Assembly: GCF_030297015.1 (NCBI RefSeq)
Contig: NZ_AP028056.1
Coordinates: 62,001 to 126,000 of the forward strand
Length of the DNA stretch: 64,000 bases
Reading direction: 5' to 3'
Origin: Brooklawnia propionicigenes
Lineage (GTDB): Bacteria; Actinomycetota; Actinomycetes; Propionibacteriales; Propionibacteriaceae
Under the pieces are notes generated by a model. It was not told where the DNA came from and did not search any database. It worked only from the letters and a program-made list of their open reading frames with translations. Position 1 is the first letter of the stretch. Each line of letters opens with the position of its first letter. Made by a program: the position numbers and the translations under genes. Of this stretch, positions 35,371 through 43,948 are shown in pieces.

Positions 35371-37929
35371 TTGGCTGGCGTGAGCCAAGCCGTCGATCAG
35401 CGCATCAGCCCGGTACTGCGCGATTACGTGCAGCGCGCTGGTGGCCACGATGAGTTGGCCCATGTGCTTGCCGACCGGGACATTCTGGGATTCACTCCCA
35501 GTCTCTCCGAGGTCGAGTATCCGGGTTGGCAACGGCGGCAGCGCGCGCTGACCAGGCTGGTTCGCTCCGAGGCGATCACCTACGGCGGTTCGCGTCCCGG
35601 TGAACTGGCCAATTCCTGGTCGGTCGACGTGCTGCCGTTCATCATGTCGAGCGCCGAATGGGCCGGCCTGCAGGCCGGGCTGCGGCAGCGTGCCGAGCTG
35701 TTGAACGCCATGCTGGCCGACTTCTACGGCCCGCGCACGCTGCTGCATTCGGGCGTGGTACCCAGCGAACTGGTGCTGGGGCACCGCGGGTTCCTGCCGG
35801 CGGTCGACGGCCTGACGCTCACTGGCGATCATCAGCTGACCATCGTGGCCACCGATCTGGTGCGTGCGGCCAGCGGCTGCTGGACGGTTCTGTCCGACCG
35901 CACCCAATCGCCTTCGGGCATGGGATATGCCATGGCGAACCGGCGTTTGGTGGCCAGGGTGCTCGACCGCGACTATCGGCATGTTTCCATCCACCGGCTG
36001 CGTGGCTTCTTCGACCAGATCCGGGTGGCGCTGGAGAACACCCTGCCCCCCGGTGCAGACAGCCCGCGGGTGGCCATTCTCAGCTCCGGCACCATCAGCG
36101 AAACCGCCTATGACCAGGCCCTGGTCGCCATGCTCGTCGGCTACCCGATCGCGCAATCGGGTGACCTGCAGATCGCCGACGGCTATCTGTGGCTGCGGAC
36201 CATCGGGCGCAGTCAACCGGTCAACATCCTGCACCGCCGCCTGGACGCCGAGTATGCCGATTCGCTCGACCTGCGCTCCGACTCACTGCTCGGCATTCCC
36301 GGCCTGCTGCAGGCTGCCCGCCGGCATCGGGTATCGGTGGCCAATCATCTGGGCTCCGGAATCCTCGAGAACAACGGCCTGCTGGCATACATGGACCGCA
36401 TCGCCGAGTCGCTACTCGGCGAGTCGTTGAAGCTCCCGACGGTCCCCGCCTGGTGGTGCGGCGATCCGGAGGGGCTGGCCTACGTGAAGAGCCATCTCGA
36501 CTCGTTGATCATCAAGCCGATCTCTCGGGTCCGCGGGGCACGCGCGATTCCGGCACGCCTGCTGGACGAACAAGCACGTTCCCAGCTGCTCGCCCGCATC
36601 GATGCCGAACCGTGGCGGTGGAGCGCCCAGCAGTATCTGGAGCCCAGCACCGTGCCCGTCGTGGAGGCCCGCTCGATCGAGCCTCGTCCGATGGTCTTGC
36701 GGACATTCGGCGCCGCCGACGGCGCGTCCTACTCGTTCATGCCTGGTGGCCTCGCCCGGGTGGCCTCGAGCCCGGACCAGTGGAACATCACCAATGCAAC
36801 CGGCGCCTTCAGCAAGGACGTCTGGGTGCTGGAGGACAGCCATCGCGAGGCACCGTCGGCCGGGATCTCACCGCGTCGTCCCGCCCACCTGCCGGCCGAG
36901 GCCGCCGACCTCGGCTTGCCACCCAGCGCGGCGGAGAACCTGTTCTGGCTGGGCCGTTACGCCGAACGCACCGAGATGACCTCGCGGGTGCTGAAGGTCT
37001 CCGAGCAATTGATCGCCGACAACCTGGATCGACCCGGCACCCCGGGCCATTCGGCGATGCGGACGATGCTGGAGGCGCTGTCCATGGTCACCGGGGTGCA
37101 GCCCGGCTTCGTCGGCCAGGGCGCGGCCGAGCGGCTCGACGAGCCGCTGCCGCAGATCCGCCGGCTGCTGCTCGACGAGATAACTCAGGGCTGTGTCGCC
37201 TACAACGTGGGACGGATGGCGGCCTGCGCCGCGAACGTTCGCGAATTGCTCAGCGGCGACACCTTCAGCATCTTCAATGCGCTCAATGCCACGCTGCGGC
37301 AGGCGCGCGAGGGCGAGGATCTCCTGGCTGTGCAGCCGGTGATCAATGAGGCCCTGCGTTCGCTGCTGGCCTTCGCCGGGGTGGCCAACGAGTCGCTGGT
37401 GCGCGACGCGACCTGGGCATTCGTCGAGGCCGGTCGACGCATAGAGCGGGCCGAGCTGACCGTCCAGCTGCTGCGGCACACGGTGAGCTCGGTGACCGGA
37501 CCGGTCACCGAAGCGGTGCTGAGCGAGTCAGTGCTGAGTGCCGGCGACTCGGTGATCACCTACCATCGCCGGGTGGCGGCCAGCTTCGGGGCGGTCATCC
37601 CTGCCGAGGCCACGTTGGACCTGCTGCTGCTGGACGCCTCGAACCCGAGATCGGTCCGCTACCAGCTGGACCGGCTCATCCATGTCCTCAGCGTCGCGCC
37701 CAACCCACGAATCGAGCAGGCCGCAGCCGCGCTCGTGGCCAGTCTGGCCAGTACGAACCCGCGCCGGCTCGGCGGCAATGAGCGGCAACGCGCGCGCCTC
37801 CTGCTCGACGAACTCGATGCCGGGCTTCGCGACCTCTCTGATCAGATCCAGCAGGCACATTTTGTCACTCAGTTGCCGGCGTTCTCGTTCGCGGTGCCTG
37901 AGCGGTCGGAGGATGCGTATGGCCACTGA
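35371..37929 (+). CDS. Circularly permuted type-2 ATP-grasp fused to alpha-E domain
   Basis: This ~852-residue fusion has a circularly permuted ATP-grasp domain (about residues 1-510) followed by an alpha-helical alpha-E domain (about 530-850). The former shows WTVLSDRTQSPSGMGYAMANRR, ANHLGSGILENNGLLAYM, SLIIKPISR and PMVLRTFGAADG. The latter begins SAAENLFWLGRYAERTEMTSRVL. The first is predicted to form amide bonds using ATP; the second is a partner of unknown mechanism. In the neighbouring convergent locus the same two domains are separate genes. TTG 35371, 2 bases after the previous stop, or GTG 35380 is the start; both are weakly supported. Confidence 0.9.
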   Translation: MAGVSQAVDQRISPVLRDYVQRAGGHDELAHVLADRDILGFTPSLSEVEYPGWQRRQRALTRLVRSEAITYGGSRPGELANSWSVDVLPFIMSSAEWAGLQAGLRQRAELLNAMLADFYGPRTLLHSGVVPSELVLGHRGFLPAVDGLTLTGDHQLTIVATDLVRAASGCWTVLSDRTQSPSGMGYAMANRRLVARVLDRDYRHVSIHRLRGFFDQIRVALENTLPPGADSPRVAILSSGTISETAYDQALVAMLVGYPIAQSGDLQIADGYLWLRTIGRSQPVNILHRRLDAEYADSLDLRSDSLLGIPGLLQAARRHRVSVANHLGSGILENNGLLAYMDRIAESLLGESLKLPTVPAWWCGDPEGLAYVKSHLDSLIIKPISRVRGARAIPARLLDEQARSQLLARIDAEPWRWSAQQYLEPSTVPVVEARSIEPRPMVLRTFGAADGASYSFMPGGLARVASSPDQWNITNATGAFSKDVWVLEDSHREAPSAGISPRRPAHLPAEAADLGLPPSAAENLFWLGRYAERTEMTSRVLKVSEQLIADNLDRPGTPGHSAMRTMLEALSMVTGVQPGFVGQGAAERLDEPLPQIRRLLLDEITQGCVAYNVGRMAACAANVRELLSGDTFSIFNALNATLRQAREGEDLLAVQPVINEALRSLLAFAGVANESLVRDATWAFVEAGRRIERAELTVQLLRHTVSSVTGPVTEAVLSESVLSAGDSVITYHRRVAASFGAVIPAEATLDLLLLDASNPRSVRYQLDRLIHVLSVAPNPRIEQAAAALVASLASTNPRRLGGNERQRARLLLDELDAGLRDLSDQIQQAHFVTQLPAFSFAVPERSEDAYGH

Positions 37930-38821
37930 GCACAATGACCCACGTCGCTATCAGGTCGTCCACCGCACCAGGTACCGCTATGACGCCGAGGTGACCGCAT
38001 CGTTCGCTCGGGCTTTCCTCGTCCCGCGAGTCACACCGCATCAACAGGTACTCGACCACGATGTGGAGATCTCTCCGGCGCCGGACCTGTACGAGGTGCA
38101 CACCGACTTCTTCGGCAATCACTCGCACTATGTGGAGATCCACACCCCGCATACCCAACTTCAGGTGCGCAAGTCCGCCACCTTGGCCGTCCAGTGGCCG
38201 GCCGCCGATCTGCCGAGCATGACCATCCCTGTCGATCGGACGGTCGAGCTGGTGCACCTCGATCCCCGGATCGATCCGGTCAAGCGGGCCAGCTACCTGC
38301 TGCCGTCGCCGCTGATCGAGTTGAGCACTCCGGTGCGCGAGTTCGCGTCCGGTCTGCTGGATCCTCGGATGCCGGTGGGCGAGGCGATCGGCACGGTCTA
38401 CCACGCGATCTACGAAGGCTTCAGCTACACCCAAGGTGCCACGACAGTGGCCACCACGCTGCCCGAAGTGATCAATGCCCGGGCGGGTGTCTGCCAGGAT
38501 TTCGCCCACCTGGCGGTGGCCAGTTTCCGGGCCGTCGGGCTCCCCGCCCGTTACGTCAGCGGCTACATTGAAACCTATCCGCCACCCGGCGAGGAGAAGC
38601 TGGCCGGTTCGGACGCCACCCACGCATGGGCATCGGTCTACATTCCCGAACGCGGCTGGATCGACTTGGACCCGACCAATGATCAACTGGCTGATTCGCG
38701 CTACCTGGTGACTGCGTGGGGACGCGACTTCCGTGATGTGTCACCCCTGAAGGGCGTCATCTTCAGCGAGAGCCGGGACAGCGTTCTGGACGTGGCCGTC
38801 GACGTCACCCGGCTGGACTGA
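37919..38821 (+). CDS. Transglutaminase-like cysteine protease family protein, triad intact
   Basis: This 300-residue protein has a transglutaminase-N domain (YQVVHRTRYRYDAEV) and a core with catalytic Cys in RAGVCQDFAHLAVASFRAVG, His in DATHAWASVYIPERG and Asp in WIDLDPTN. GGAGG at 37908-37912 places the start at ATG 37919, overlapping the fusion gene by 11 bases and indicating coupling. It ends the plus-strand cassette, 7 bases from the stop of its convergent, catalytically altered homologue. It is probably a hydrolase or transpeptidase acting on the amidoligase product. Confidence 0.92.
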   Translation: MATEHNDPRRYQVVHRTRYRYDAEVTASFARAFLVPRVTPHQQVLDHDVEISPAPDLYEVHTDFFGNHSHYVEIHTPHTQLQVRKSATLAVQWPAADLPSMTIPVDRTVELVHLDPRIDPVKRASYLLPSPLIELSTPVREFASGLLDPRMPVGEAIGTVYHAIYEGFSYTQGATTVATTLPEVINARAGVCQDFAHLAVASFRAVGLPARYVSGYIETYPPPGEEKLAGSDATHAWASVYIPERGWIDLDPTNDQLADSRYLVTAWGRDFRDVSPLKGVIFSESRDSVLDVAVDVTRLD

Positions 38822-38828
38822 GACCGCC

Positions 38829-39590
38829 TCAGTTCAGCCGCTCGACGGTGACCTCGCTGGTCATCTGCACTTCACCCGACGAATCGTGGACGCCGAACAG
38901 CACCGGAACATCCTCGCGAGTGGCTCCGTAGCCGACCGCCACGTGCCGGGAATCGGGCGCGCAACCCAACCGCGGATCCCAGGCGACCCACCGGCCATCC
39001 CAGTACTGCAACCAGTTGTAGACCTGTGCGGGACGCTTCACGCCACGCACCAGTTCGGTGGGGATGCTGTAGCCGGCCACATAACGCGAGGGAATCCCAG
39101 CCCAGTGCAGCGCCGTCATCGTTGCGGGCACCACGCCACCGTCGTCCGCGTCGATCAGCCCGCGATGGCCAAGTTCTTGCACGAACTCCGCGGGTGAAGC
39201 CGCCTCGGCCCGCCAGCTGCGCCACTGATCGGGCACTTCCAGGCCCTCGGGCAGCCGCAGATGATCACAGAATCGCTCGTCCACCGACGGATCCTTCAGC
39301 GCCTCCCAGCCGACACCACGTCCGTTCGGAGCAGCTGGTGCCGAATAGTCCAGTTCGGTGGCCGCCGTCACGCGCATCCGAAGATGCGTCTCGGGCACGT
39401 TGAACATCACCACTGCCGTGCCCCAGTAGTCGAAATACTCATGCCGCCAGGCCGACGGTGTGATGCTCACCACCGGATGCAGCAGCGACTGATTCGGCAG
39501 GTAGCAGGGGGTCATCCTCGCTTCGCCATGCCACGCGTGAATCGGCTCATCGGACTCAACGATCACCGTATGAACAAGTTTCAGTCGCAT
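38829..39590 (-). CDS. Transglutaminase-like protein lacking catalytic Cys and His
   Basis: This 253-residue homologue keeps the fold phrases LHWAGIPSRYVAGYSIP and RWVAWDPRLG, including the Asp position. Where active relatives have Cys (GVCxDxAHL) it reads DDGGVVPATMTAL, with no Cys in the segment. Where they have HAW it reads YNW. Both nucleophile and base are thus replaced, so it is a predicted pseudoenzyme. The start ATG 39590 has GGGAGG in front and overlaps the alpha-E stop by 10 bases. It is the last gene of a minus-strand cassette with alpha-E and ATP-grasp. It may be a scaffold or regulator; this is inference. Confidence 0.88.
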   Translation of the reverse strand: MRLKLVHTVIVESDEPIHAWHGEARMTPCYLPNQSLLHPVVSITPSAWRHEYFDYWGTAVVMFNVPETHLRMRVTAATELDYSAPAAPNGRGVGWEALKDPSVDERFCDHLRLPEGLEVPDQWRSWRAEAASPAEFVQELGHRGLIDADDGGVVPATMTALHWAGIPSRYVAGYSIPTELVRGVKRPAQVYNWLQYWDGRWVAWDPRLGCAPDSRHVAVGYGATREDVPVLFGVHDSSGEVQMTSEVTVERLN

Positions 39591-40525
39591 ACCAGAACCT
39601 CCCTGTGCCAGACCGAGACCTCGATGCCGGCGAAGTACCGGTCGGTCAGTTCCCCACTCACCTGGGCGCAGGCAACCTGCACCTGCTCCATCCGGTCTTC
39701 CAGCCCCTCGATCAGTTCGGACGCATCGAGGTACTCCATCCGGCTGCGGGTGCGTCCCACGAGTCTGGCGGTCGGATCTTGTCTGGCCTTGACGTTGATG
39801 GGGTCCAACTCGCCGAGCGAGTCCTGGACGGCCTGCAATCCGTAGACCAGCGAGTGCGGGAAACGCCGGTCGACGATGAGGAACCGGGCCGCGTCCAGAT
39901 AATCGCCTTCGCCGAAGTAGGTCCGGTTGAAGGCGTGATGGCCACCGACCGCCCGCAGCGCCCTGGTCCACGCGACCAGAGTGTTGCCCTCCACCGCCAC
40001 CGTGCTGATCAGCCGCGACGTCATGTCGACGCGCTCCAGCGACTGACCCAGCAGGAAGAAGTGATAGGCCTCGTCGTGCACCATGGTCTGGCTGGCCAGC
40101 CCGGCGATCTGCACGCAACGCAATCGCACCAGCTGCAGTGACGCGGTTGGCCGGATCGCCGTGAACGACGCGGAGAAGACCTCGTTGTACGTGGTGTTGA
40201 TGGCCTCCCACAACTCCGGCGATATCGTCTCGCGAATGCGGCGGGCCGACTGTCGCACCGCCGCGACGATCGCGCGCACCGAGCTGGGGCTGTCCGGGTC
40301 GTACCACAGGTACCGCAAGACCGCGCCGGCATCGATGAGTTCGTCGGTGTGCTCCGGCATGTCGAGTCCCATCGCGCCCAGCAGGCTGGACGATGCCGCC
40401 CGTTCGTCCACCGTGGGGTCTTCGAGGAACTGCTGCAGTTTCACTTCGAGAATGCGGCTGATGTTCTCGGCACGCTCCAGGTACCGCCCGATCCAGAACA
40501 GCGAGCCAGCAATGCGGCTGAGCAT
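39581..40525 (-). CDS. Alpha-E domain protein (DUF403)
   Basis: This 314-residue all-helical protein starts with the alpha-E hallmark LSRIAGSLFWIGRYLERAENISRILEV and contains VHDEAYHFFLLGQSLERVDMTSRLI as a second related repeat (split across helices). The gene overlaps the ATP-grasp stop by one base (TGATG) and the pseudo-transglutaminase start by 10 bases. It matches the C-terminal half of the 35371-37929 fusion. Alpha-E proteins always travel with circularly permuted ATP-grasp enzymes; their biochemical role is unproven. Confidence 0.92.
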   Translation of the reverse strand: MLSRIAGSLFWIGRYLERAENISRILEVKLQQFLEDPTVDERAASSSLLGAMGLDMPEHTDELIDAGAVLRYLWYDPDSPSSVRAIVAAVRQSARRIRETISPELWEAINTTYNEVFSASFTAIRPTASLQLVRLRCVQIAGLASQTMVHDEAYHFFLLGQSLERVDMTSRLISTVAVEGNTLVAWTRALRAVGGHHAFNRTYFGEGDYLDAARFLIVDRRFPHSLVYGLQAVQDSLGELDPINVKARQDPTARLVGRTRSRMEYLDASELIEGLEDRMEQVQVACAQVSGELTDRYFAGIEVSVWHREVLVCD

Positions 40526-42057
40526 CAGGACTCCTGACTCTGAGTAGCGACGACACCGAACATATCTCGTTCATCGGTCATGTCCGGCGGGCCCCAGAAC
40601 TGGGCGCGTGGCTGACTGCCCACGCCTTCGTCCATCAATACCCAGGTGTCTTTCGAGCCGCCGCCCTGGGAGGAGTTCACGATCAGCTGTCCCTCGCCAA
40701 GCGCGACCCGGGTCAACCCACCGGGCAGCACCTTCACGCTCTCGCCGTCGTTCACGGCGAACGGCCGAAGATCGACATGGCGAGCACCCAGCTCACCGTC
40801 GATCATCGTCGGCACCGTCGACAGTTGGACGACCGGCTGAGCGATCCAGTTGCGGGGCTCCTCCAAGATCGCGGCTCGCAAGATGTCCAACTCCTTGGGG
40901 CTCGCCTTGGGGCAGATCACCACACCCTTGCCACCCGAACCGTCCACCGGCTTCACGACCATCTCCTCCAGCCGGTCGAGCACCTCGACACGATCCTTCG
41001 GATTCTCCAGCCGCCAGGTATCCACCCCGGCCAGGATCGGCTCGGCATCCAGATAGTACCGGATCAGGTCCGGAACATAGGTGCATATCAGCTTGTCATC
41101 AGCCACTCCGTTGCCCACGGCGTTGGCGATCGTCACTCCCCCGGCCGCGGCGACGGCAAGCACCCCGGCCACTCCGAGCACCGAATCCGGACGGAAGTAC
41201 ATCGGGTCGAGGAAGTCATCGTCCACCCGGCGATAGATGACATGCACCGGCTGGGCGCCCTTGGTCGTACGCGCCTTGACCTGCCCGCTCTCGCAGAACA
41301 GGTCGCTGCCCTCCACCAGTTCGACGCCCATCATGCGGGCCAGCAGCGCATGCTCGAAATAGGCGGAGTTGTGCACACCGGGTGTCAGCACCACCACGGT
41401 CGGCTCGCTGATGCCCTCCGGAGCCGCCGCCCTCAGCGCCTCCAGCAGCAGCTGCGGGTATCCGTGCACCGGCCGCACCTGATACCGGCCCATCCACTCG
41501 GGGAACGCGGTCGACATGGCGCGGCGGTTCGTCATCACATAGCTGACACCGCTGGGAATGCGGACGTTGTCCTCCAGCACCCGGAAGACTCCGGACGCGT
41601 CGCGCACCAGGTCGGTACCGGAGACGTGGATACGTACACCATTCGGCGGCCGGATGCCGTGCGCCACCCGGTGGTAGTGCGTCGAGGTGGCGACGATGCG
41701 CCGCGGTATCACCCCGTCGCCGAAGACCTTGCCGGAGCCGTAGACGTCGGCGAGGAAAGCCTCCAGCGCCGTCACTCGCTGCTGGACGCCGGCCTCGATC
41801 TGCGCCCAGTCGGCGGCCGTGATGATGCGCGGCACGACATCGAGTGGGAAGGGGCTTTCGACACCGCCCACATCGAAGGTGACGCCCTGATCGAGGTACG
41901 TACTGCGCACATAGTCGGCACGATCGATGAACTCGGTGTTCGGCATATCCGACATGAGCTCGTAGGACAGACCATAAGACGACCGGACCTCCTCGCCGTC
42001 GAACATCTCGTCGTAGACGCCTTCGGGGGGGTGATACCGATTTACCAGGCTCTCCAT
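40525..42057 (-). CDS. Circularly permuted type-2 ATP-grasp amidoligase-like protein
   Basis: This 510-residue protein has the family's order: VLEDNVRIPSGVSYVMTNRR, VHNSAYFEHALLARMMG, ANAVGNGVADDKLICTYVP, MVVKPVDGSGGKGVV and RHVDLRPFAVNDG. The ATP-binding and metal-site residues look intact. It is predicted to form peptide-like amide bonds. ATG 42057 is preceded by minus-strand TAGGAT with a 6-base gap. It heads the three-gene minus-strand cassette and is divergent from the PAC2 gene, with 173 bases between. Confidence 0.92.
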   Translation of the reverse strand: MESLVNRYHPPEGVYDEMFDGEEVRSSYGLSYELMSDMPNTEFIDRADYVRSTYLDQGVTFDVGGVESPFPLDVVPRIITAADWAQIEAGVQQRVTALEAFLADVYGSGKVFGDGVIPRRIVATSTHYHRVAHGIRPPNGVRIHVSGTDLVRDASGVFRVLEDNVRIPSGVSYVMTNRRAMSTAFPEWMGRYQVRPVHGYPQLLLEALRAAAPEGISEPTVVVLTPGVHNSAYFEHALLARMMGVELVEGSDLFCESGQVKARTTKGAQPVHVIYRRVDDDFLDPMYFRPDSVLGVAGVLAVAAAGGVTIANAVGNGVADDKLICTYVPDLIRYYLDAEPILAGVDTWRLENPKDRVEVLDRLEEMVVKPVDGSGGKGVVICPKASPKELDILRAAILEEPRNWIAQPVVQLSTVPTMIDGELGARHVDLRPFAVNDGESVKVLPGGLTRVALGEGQLIVNSSQGGGSKDTWVLMDEGVGSQPRAQFWGPPDMTDERDMFGVVATQSQES

Positions 42058-42063
42058 GCTCGA

Positions 42064-42069
42064 ATCCTA
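42064..42069 (-). promoter_or_regulatory. Probable -10 element, leaderless ATP-grasp/alpha-E operon
   Basis: Minus-strand TAGGAT ends 6 bases before ATG 42057. Confidence 0.5.
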
Positions 42070-42170
42070 AGGAAAACATGTTTCCACCATGTTGCGGTTC
42101 GTTGACAAGCACGGTCCCCTGGGCGACAGAGCACTCGGTCACCTGCCCTCCGGATACAGTGGAAGGAATA

Positions 42171-42199
42171 CTGACAGCCTGATCCGCGTTTGATATCCT
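42171..42199 (+). promoter_or_regulatory. Promoter of the PAC2 gene
   Basis: CTGACA (42171-42176), a 17-base spacer and TATCCT (42194-42199) fit a vegetative promoter; TG precedes the -10. A ~25-base leader with GGAGGTGGTG leads to ATG 42231. Confidence 0.65.
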
Positions 42200-42230
42200 G
42201 ATCGGTCGAACAAGTAACGGAGGTGGTGAC

Positions 42231-43157
42231 ATGCTCGACCCTGCTGAACTGTTCAATCCGGAGCCACATCTGGAATCTGACGAATACCCACAGCCCGACG
42301 GTGAGCGTCCCACACTACTGATCACACTTGGAGGTTACGGGGATGCCGGCGAGGCTCAGGAGCTGATCGGCCGCCAACTGTCGGAGCGGCTGGCCAACCA
42401 CAAGCTGGGCACTTTCGACATCGATCAGCTCTATGACTACGCCGGACAGCGTCCGCAGATCATCTTCGATCGCGATCACTTCACCGACTACCAGAAGCCG
42501 GAGATCGCGCTGCACAAGGTGACCGACGACGCTGGTGCCGGGTTCTTCTGGCTGTCCGGCCCCGAACCCGCGCTCCAGTGGGAGCGGATGATCGCCTCCA
42601 TCGAACACGTGATGGATGGCTTCGACATCGGACGCGTGCTGATCCTTCAGGCAGTGCCGGCGCCCACGCCGCACACTCGGCCCATTCATGTGTCAGGCTT
42701 CGCCTCCGACCCCGTCTTGTTGGGAGATCGGGACGGTCTGCCGGGCACCTTCCAGATGAGTTCGCCGTTCATCGGTCTGCTCACCTTGCGGCTGGGTGAA
42801 CACGGCAAGGACGTCATTGGTCTGGCTGCTCATGTGCCCTACTACGTGGCCGAGTCGGGTTATCCCGATGCCGCGATCGCGTTGCTCCAGCAGGCCAGCT
42901 CGGTGAGCGGGTTGGCGTTGCCCAGCGACGGGAGCCTCGCCCAGTCGTCCGAGACAGTGAATCAGACGATTGAGCAGCAGGTCGCCGCTTCGGCTGAGGC
43001 CCAGCAGGTGGTCGCACGGCTGGAGCAGCAGTACGAGCAGTACATGAGCCATCGCCAGATCACCCCGCGTGCCAACGTGCCCACCGCCGAGGAGATCGGC
43101 GCCGAGGTTGAGGAATTCCTCAAGGGCCTGGACGACGGCGATCAGCCCACAGACTGA
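42231..43157 (+). CDS. PAC2 family protein (proteasome assembly chaperone-like)
   Basis: This 308-residue soluble protein has the PAC2 fold features: RPTLLITLGGYGDAGEAQELIG, QRPQIIFDRDHFTDY, a VMDGFDIGRVLILQAVPAPTPHTRP segment and HVPYYVAESGYPDAAIALLQ. In eukaryotes and archaea PAC2 proteins assist proteasome assembly; actinobacterial members have no firm role. A glutamate-rich C-terminal tail follows a helical QQVAASAEAQQVVARLEQQYEQY stretch. A strong Shine-Dalgarno and a leader distinguish it from the leaderless genes around it. It lies beside the amidoligase loci, a possibly functional link. Confidence 0.88.
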   Translation: MLDPAELFNPEPHLESDEYPQPDGERPTLLITLGGYGDAGEAQELIGRQLSERLANHKLGTFDIDQLYDYAGQRPQIIFDRDHFTDYQKPEIALHKVTDDAGAGFFWLSGPEPALQWERMIASIEHVMDGFDIGRVLILQAVPAPTPHTRPIHVSGFASDPVLLGDRDGLPGTFQMSSPFIGLLTLRLGEHGKDVIGLAAHVPYYVAESGYPDAAIALLQQASSVSGLALPSDGSLAQSSETVNQTIEQQVAASAEAQQVVARLEQQYEQYMSHRQITPRANVPTAEEIGAEVEEFLKGLDDGDQPTD

Positions 43158-43182
43158 GTCTGCCGACAGCCCACGACGCCGC

Positions 43183-43926
43183 TCACAGCGTCCACGCCCG
43201 CACTCCCCCGGCGATGCCGGCGGCATTCGGGACGACCACCACGTCATCCCCGAGCGCGATCAGCGCTCCGGGGGTGATACGGCGCGAGTTTCCGCCGCCC
43301 AGATAGACCCGGTCCCAGACGAAGACCGGACGCAACGAGTCGACCACCCGGCGGACGCGGCGCGACCACATCGCATTGCCGAGCCGGCGGCGTTCCGGCT
43401 CACCGATGTATTCGTCGTAGGTCGACATCCGTATCGGCCCGCGGGATATCTCCAGATGCGGGGCCAGATGCCCGCCGTCGAAGTGGGCCGAGCCCAGGCC
43501 GGTTCCCAGCGTGAGCACCACTTCGATTCCGGTACCGGTGATGACCCCGGCGCCGTGCACCTCGGCATCATTCAGCACCTTGGCGGGCATCCCGAGGGAG
43601 TCGGAGACCACCGACTGAAAGTCCAGACCCTCCCACTCGGTCACCAGTTGCGGTAACACGCGAGTGCGTGGCCCGCGTTCGGTGATGTAGTGCGGCGTGC
43701 TGATCACCACTCCGTGACGCAGCATCCCGGGCATGCCGATGGTTATCCGTTGGGCAGGCGGCAATTGGGCCGCGAGCTCTCGGAAACACTCGATGAGTCG
43801 CGCCGGCGGCAGGGGGTAGGGGGTGGGAATGCGGATGACGGGGGCTTTCATCGTTCCGGCCGCGTCCAGGACCGAGGCCTTGAGTCCGGACCCTCCGCAG
43901 TCAACGGTCAACGTAGTGATCTGCAC
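43183..43926 (-). CDS. ROK family protein, polyphosphate glucokinase-like
   Basis: This 247-residue kinase-like protein has the ROK phosphate motif VDCGGSGLKASVLD at the start, NDAEVHGAG with the catalytic Asp and LTLGTGLGSA. The final VWDRVYLGGGNSRRI matches polyphosphate/ATP glucokinases. The open frame runs further upstream, but GTG 43926 aligns with the family start and with TACAGT 6 bases before it. The usual zinc-site cysteines of ROK repressors are missing, fitting the PPGK branch. It is divergent from an MFS gene with starts about 22 bases apart. Confidence 0.82.
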   Translation of the reverse strand: MQITTLTVDCGGSGLKASVLDAAGTMKAPVIRIPTPYPLPPARLIECFRELAAQLPPAQRITIGMPGMLRHGVVISTPHYITERGPRTRVLPQLVTEWEGLDFQSVVSDSLGMPAKVLNDAEVHGAGVITGTGIEVVLTLGTGLGSAHFDGGHLAPHLEISRGPIRMSTYDEYIGEPERRRLGNAMWSRRVRRVVDSLRPVFVWDRVYLGGGNSRRITPGALIALGDDVVVVPNAAGIAGGVRAWTL

Positions 43927-43932
43927 GGGGTA

Positions 43933-43942
43933 ACTGTAAGCT
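43933..43942. promoter_or_regulatory. Overlapping divergent -10 elements (ROK and MFS genes)
   Basis: Minus-strand TACAGT (43938-43933) ends 6 bases before GTG 43926, and plus-strand TAAGCT (43937-43942) ends 6 bases before GTG 43949. The two elements share bases, so the promoters would exclude each other. Confidence 0.4.
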
Positions 43943-43948
43943 GCCTTG

